Origin: Christensenellaceae bacterium
GTDB taxonomy: Bacteria > Bacillota > Clostridia > Christensenellales > CAAEEZ01
Length of the DNA: 7,716 nt
NCBI GenBank assembly: GCA_020024085.1
Contig: JAHHUG010000066.1
Location: 1-7,716, forward strand
Direction: 5' to 3'
Shown here: piece by piece, positions 5,503 through 7,716 of the stretch
Numbering within the stretch: the first letter of the stretch is position 1
Layout of the letters: each line of letters starts with the position of its first letter
The notes under the pieces: generated by a model
What the model was told of the DNA's origin: nothing
Databases searched by the model: none
What the model saw: the letters and a program-made list of their open reading frames with translations, nothing else
Made by a program: the position numbers and the translations under genes

Positions 5503-5531
5503 TTGATTAATTATATTTATTATGCTAAAAT
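5503..5531 (+). promoter_or_regulatory. Promoter of argS with extended -10
   Basis: TTGATT (5503-5508) is separated by exactly 17 bases from TAAAAT (5526-5531), which is preceded by TGC (5523-5525), an extended -10 signature. The start of transcription would fall near 5538, inside the palindrome that abuts the argS start codon. The resulting leader would be only about 13 bases. Confidence 0.55.
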
Positions 5532-5532
5532 A

Positions 5533-5550
5533 AACTAACTGAGGTTAGTT
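5533..5550 (+). promoter_or_regulatory. Perfect 18-nt palindrome containing the argS ribosome-binding site
   Basis: AACTAAC (5533-5539) and GTTAGTT (5544-5550) are exact reverse complements around the loop TGAG, ending directly before the ATG. The ribosome-binding sequence GAGG (5541-5544) sits in the loop and first stem base. In a transcript reading through from uppP a hairpin could form at this site. In a transcript from the proposed argS promoter most of the left arm would be missing, so a DNA operator around the transcription start is the other reading. Confidence 0.5.
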
Positions 5551-7236
5551 ATGAATTATAAACACGAAATTGCAAAATTAATTAATATTGAAGGGTTTTC
5601 AACAGAAGATATCGAAAACTTAATTACATTCCCAAAGGATAGCAGTATGGGCGATTATGCTTTACCTTGCTTTAAGTTTTCAAAAGTGTTAAGGAAAGCT
5701 CCAGTAATTATTGCTAACGAACTTAAGGATACAATCCCAAATAGTGAGTTAATCGAAAAGGTAGAAAGTGTAGCTGGATACCTAAACTTTACTATGAGTA
5801 AAGTACCTTTTATTAAGGAAACTTTGGAGAAAATCAACACCGAAAAAGAGAATTATGGTAGCAGTACATTAGGCAATGGCAAAACAATTTGTATTGACTA
5901 TTCTTCTATAAATATTGCAAAACCATTCCACATTGGACACCTTTCAACAACTGTTATAGGTGCAGCATTATATAGAATTTACAAGTTCCTAGGATACAAC
6001 ACCGTAGGTATTAATCACCTTGGCGACTGGGGTACTCAATTTGGTAAATTGATTGTTGCATACAAACTTTGGGGCGACAAGGAAAAGATTGAAAAGAATG
6101 GTATTAGAGCTTTGCTTGAAATATATGTAAAGTTCCACACCGAAGCAGAAAAAAATGATAGTCTTAATGATGAGGCTCGTGCTTGGTTCAAGAAAATTGA
6201 GGACGGCGACCAAGAGGCACTAGGTCTATTTGAATGGTTTAAGGATATCACACTAAAAGAGGTTTCAAGGGTTTACAAGAGACTAGATATCAAGTTCGAT
6301 AGCTATAACGGAGAGAGCTTCTACAATGACAAAATGCAACCTATCCTTGACGAAATCGAGGAAAAAGGCTTAAGCAAAAAGAGTGAGGGTGCTACAATTG
6401 TTGACCTTGAGGAATATGGTATGGCACCTTGCCTACTAAAAAAGGCTGATGGAGCTACACTTTATGCTACTCGTGACCTTGCTGCTGCTTTCTATCGTAA
6501 AAAGACATACGATTTTGATAAATGCTTATATGTAGTTGCATATCAACAAAACCTACACTTCAAACAATGGTTCAAGGTTGTAGAACTTATGGGCTATCCT
6601 TGGGCAAAGGACCTTATCCATGTTGCATTTGGTATGGTTTCACTTGAGGGTGCATCACTTTCTACAAGAAAAGGTAATGTTGTATTCCTAGAGGAAGTTT
6701 TGGATAATGCAGTAAAAAAAGCATATGGTATCATTTGCGAAAAGAATGCCAACCTTGAAAATAAGGAGCAAATCGCAGAGGAAGTTGGTGTTGGTGCAGT
6801 AGTATTTAGTGCACTTTCAAATAATCGTATCAAGGATATCAGTTTTAGTTACGATAAGGTACTTAACTTCGATGGCGAAACAGCACCATATATTCAATAC
6901 ACTCATGCAAGATGTTGTTCTGTTCTTGAAAAGGGCAATATGGGTAGCGAAATTGATTACAAAGGACTTGCAAACGATGAAGCATTTGAGCTAGTTAAAC
7001 TACTAGAGAGATTCCCACAAATCATTGAGGATTCTGCAAACAAAAACGAGCCAAGTATGGTAACAAGACATATTATTTCTATTGCTCAAGCATACAACAA
7101 GTTCTATATTAATCATAGAATTATTGACCAACCAGAAGGCATCAAGAATGCAAGATTGCTTCTTACAGCTTGCACAAAAGATGTTATCAAAACAGGTTTG
7201 AACCTAATCGGTATTAAGGCTCCTACAAAAATGTAG
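5551..7236 (+). CDS. argS: Arginyl-tRNA synthetase
   Basis: This cytoplasmic class I aminoacyl-tRNA synthetase charges tRNA-Arg with arginine using ATP, and it requires the tRNA for activation. The 561 residues match the normal bacterial length. The N-terminal tRNA-recognition domain covers about 1-85. The catalytic Rossmann fold carries HIGH (127-130) within NIAKPFHIGHL, and NHLGDWGTQFGKL (155-167). YATRDLAAA (305-313) and the KMSKS-equivalent STRKGN (371-376, Lys374) follow. The C-terminal DALR-type anticodon-binding domain spans roughly 444-561 and ends in GIKAPTKM, the expected family terminus. Residue 132 after HIGHL is Ser, and the stretch reads LSTT where many ArgRS have LRST; I treat this as a lineage variant, not a defect. 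Start ATG5551 has GAGG (5541-5544) in register. It follows uppP by 57 bases, has its own candidate promoter, and ends with TAG immediately followed by TAA. Confidence 0.97.
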   Translation: MNYKHEIAKLINIEGFSTEDIENLITFPKDSSMGDYALPCFKFSKVLRKAPVIIANELKDTIPNSELIEKVESVAGYLNFTMSKVPFIKETLEKINTEKENYGSSTLGNGKTICIDYSSINIAKPFHIGHLSTTVIGAALYRIYKFLGYNTVGINHLGDWGTQFGKLIVAYKLWGDKEKIEKNGIRALLEIYVKFHTEAEKNDSLNDEARAWFKKIEDGDQEALGLFEWFKDITLKEVSRVYKRLDIKFDSYNGESFYNDKMQPILDEIEEKGLSKKSEGATIVDLEEYGMAPCLLKKADGATLYATRDLAAAFYRKKTYDFDKCLYVVAYQQNLHFKQWFKVVELMGYPWAKDLIHVAFGMVSLEGASLSTRKGNVVFLEEVLDNAVKKAYGIICEKNANLENKEQIAEEVGVGAVVFSALSNNRIKDISFSYDKVLNFDGETAPYIQYTHARCCSVLEKGNMGSEIDYKGLANDEAFELVKLLERFPQIIEDSANKNEPSMVTRHIISIAQAYNKFYINHRIIDQPEGIKNARLLLTACTKDVIKTGLNLIGIKAPTKM

Positions 7237-7269
7237 TAAATCTTGAATAATTTAATAATTTATAAAATT

Positions 7270-7297
7270 AGAGAGTTGAAAATCAGCTCTCTTTTTT
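7270..7297 (+). terminator. Intrinsic terminator of argS
   Basis: AGAGAGTTGA (7270-7279) pairs with TCAGCTCTCT (7283-7292) in a 10-bp stem with one G-U pair and an AAA loop. Six T (7292-7297) form the tail. It lies 33 bases after the argS stop codon. Confidence 0.9.
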
Positions 7298-7361
7298 GTA
7301 CCAAAATAAAAAGTGATATTATGTAAAAAAATGTAAAATAAATTATTTATATTTGTAAGGC

Positions 7362-7377
7362 TTTTCTAAATAGAAAA
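7362..7377. repeat. Perfect 16-bp palindrome upstream of the small zinc-ribbon gene
   Basis: TTTTCTA (7362-7368) and TAGAAAA (7371-7377) are exact reverse complements around AA. It lies in the 172-base gap after the argS terminator, in which I could not place a convincing promoter. A TTGTAA at 7353-7358 just upstream could be a -35 element overlapped by the palindrome, which would suit an operator, but the -10 partner is poor. Confidence 0.35.
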
Positions 7378-7469
7378 TAACTAAAATATTAATCGTAAAA
7401 AATTAGCAAAAAGTGAATATTTTTACCTCATTTGTCAAAAATAATAGTATCACGAATAGGAGGTACATT

Positions 7470-7613
7470 ATGAGCAAAGTTGTTCACACAGGTGATAAGC
7501 CAGGTAAGGGCGAGTATTGTTGTACAAGATGTCATTGTGAAGTTTCTTTAGGTGAATACGATAAGATGCCACCATGTCCAAGTTGTAGTAATACAAGCTT
7601 TGAAGAAGAATAA
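7470..7613 (+). CDS. Small zinc-ribbon protein, 47 residues
   Basis: This very short cytoplasmic protein is almost entirely one zinc ribbon: Cys18-Thr-Arg-Cys21 and Cys36-Pro-Ser-Cys39 form the two metal-binding knuckles, with the PPCPxC and N-T-x-F pattern seen in small rubredoxin-like or zinc-ribbon-containing proteins of Bacillota. Two further cysteines, Cys17 and Cys23, flank the first knuckle, giving six in 47 residues. The tail is acidic (EEE). ATG7470 is chosen because a perfect AGGAGGT (7458-7464) sits five bases upstream and HTGDKPGKG just after it looks like a family N terminus; the in-frame GTG at 7413 has no ribosome-binding site and would add 19 unrelated residues. A terminator follows six bases after the stop, so it is a single-gene unit. 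The role is unknown; metal binding is inferred from the cysteine pattern. It is not obviously related to the two membrane zinc-ribbon proteins. Confidence 0.88.
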   Translation: MSKVVHTGDKPGKGEYCCTRCHCEVSLGEYDKMPPCPSCSNTSFEEE

Positions 7614-7618
7614 AAATT

Positions 7619-7643
7619 AGAGAGGGTAACCTCTCTTTTTTTT
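7619..7643 (+). terminator. Intrinsic terminator of the small zinc-ribbon gene
   Basis: AGAGAGG (7619-7625) pairs perfectly with CCTCTCT (7630-7636) around a GTAA loop, which is a stable GNRA-type tetraloop in RNA. Eight T (7636-7643) follow. The remaining bases to the window end are AT-rich and hold no recognisable gene. Confidence 0.92.
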
Positions 7644-7716
7644 ACTAAAAATTCTTAAAATTTAGTATTTATAAATATTGTATAAAAGTTGCAAAAATCA
7701 ATAAAAAATCCTATTC

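Noticed and set aside
7413..7469. GTG at 7413 as start of the small zinc-ribbon protein
   Set aside because: There is no ribosome-binding site before it, the added residues look like translated AT-rich intergenic DNA, and a perfect AGGAGGT precedes ATG7470.
7690..7716. AAAAAATCCTATTC at the right edge as a minus-strand terminator
   Set aside because: Read backwards it could be a stem arm followed by a U-run, but the other arm lies outside the window and cannot be checked.

Overview
The window is strongly AT-rich DNA, roughly one third G+C by eye. It has strong GAGG/AGGAGG ribosome-binding sites, short hairpin-plus-U-tract terminators, GTG and TTG starts, and only TAA or TAG stops. Together with the character of the housekeeping proteins this points to a low-GC Bacillota, most likely an anaerobic Clostridia-type bacterium. 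A finer assignment is not justified. TGG encodes Trp, and nothing suggests a reassigned genetic code.

Layout from left to right: (1) 65-1741 (+), a complete GH13 alpha-glucosidase of the oligo-1,6-glucosidase type with its own promoter. (2) 1835-2230 (+) and 2572-2991 (+), two small proteins that each join an N-terminal four-cysteine zinc ribbon to two membrane helices. Their membrane parts are alignable, so they look like paralogues. Each is followed by a clear intrinsic terminator, and they are separated by a 341-base non-coding stretch that contains a 22-bp dyad and a threefold direct repeat at the second gene's promoter. (3) 2992-3529, a 538-base gene-free stretch. Its centre lies between two converging terminators and holds an 8-copy tandem array of an 8-bp unit and a pair of 13-nt direct repeats. 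(4) 3530-4618 (-), the ATPase YchF with its own promoter and terminator. (5) 4747-5493 (+), undecaprenyl-diphosphatase UppP, divergent from ychF and starting at TTG. (6) 5551-7236 (+), arginyl-tRNA synthetase ArgS, with a promoter in the 57-base gap after uppP and a perfect 18-nt palindrome abutting its start codon. (7) 7470-7613 (+), a 47-residue cysteine-rich zinc-ribbon protein with its own terminator.

The genes do not form one pathway. Sugar hydrolysis, translation (ArgS, YchF) and recycling of the cell-wall lipid carrier (UppP) sit in mostly single-gene transcription units, each closed by its own terminator where one can be seen. No phage, transposon, CRISPR, toxin-antitoxin or defence genes are visible, and I see no convincing new multi-gene system. 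The items most worth a second look are the zinc-ribbon membrane paralogue pair and the repeats in the two long intergenic stretches.
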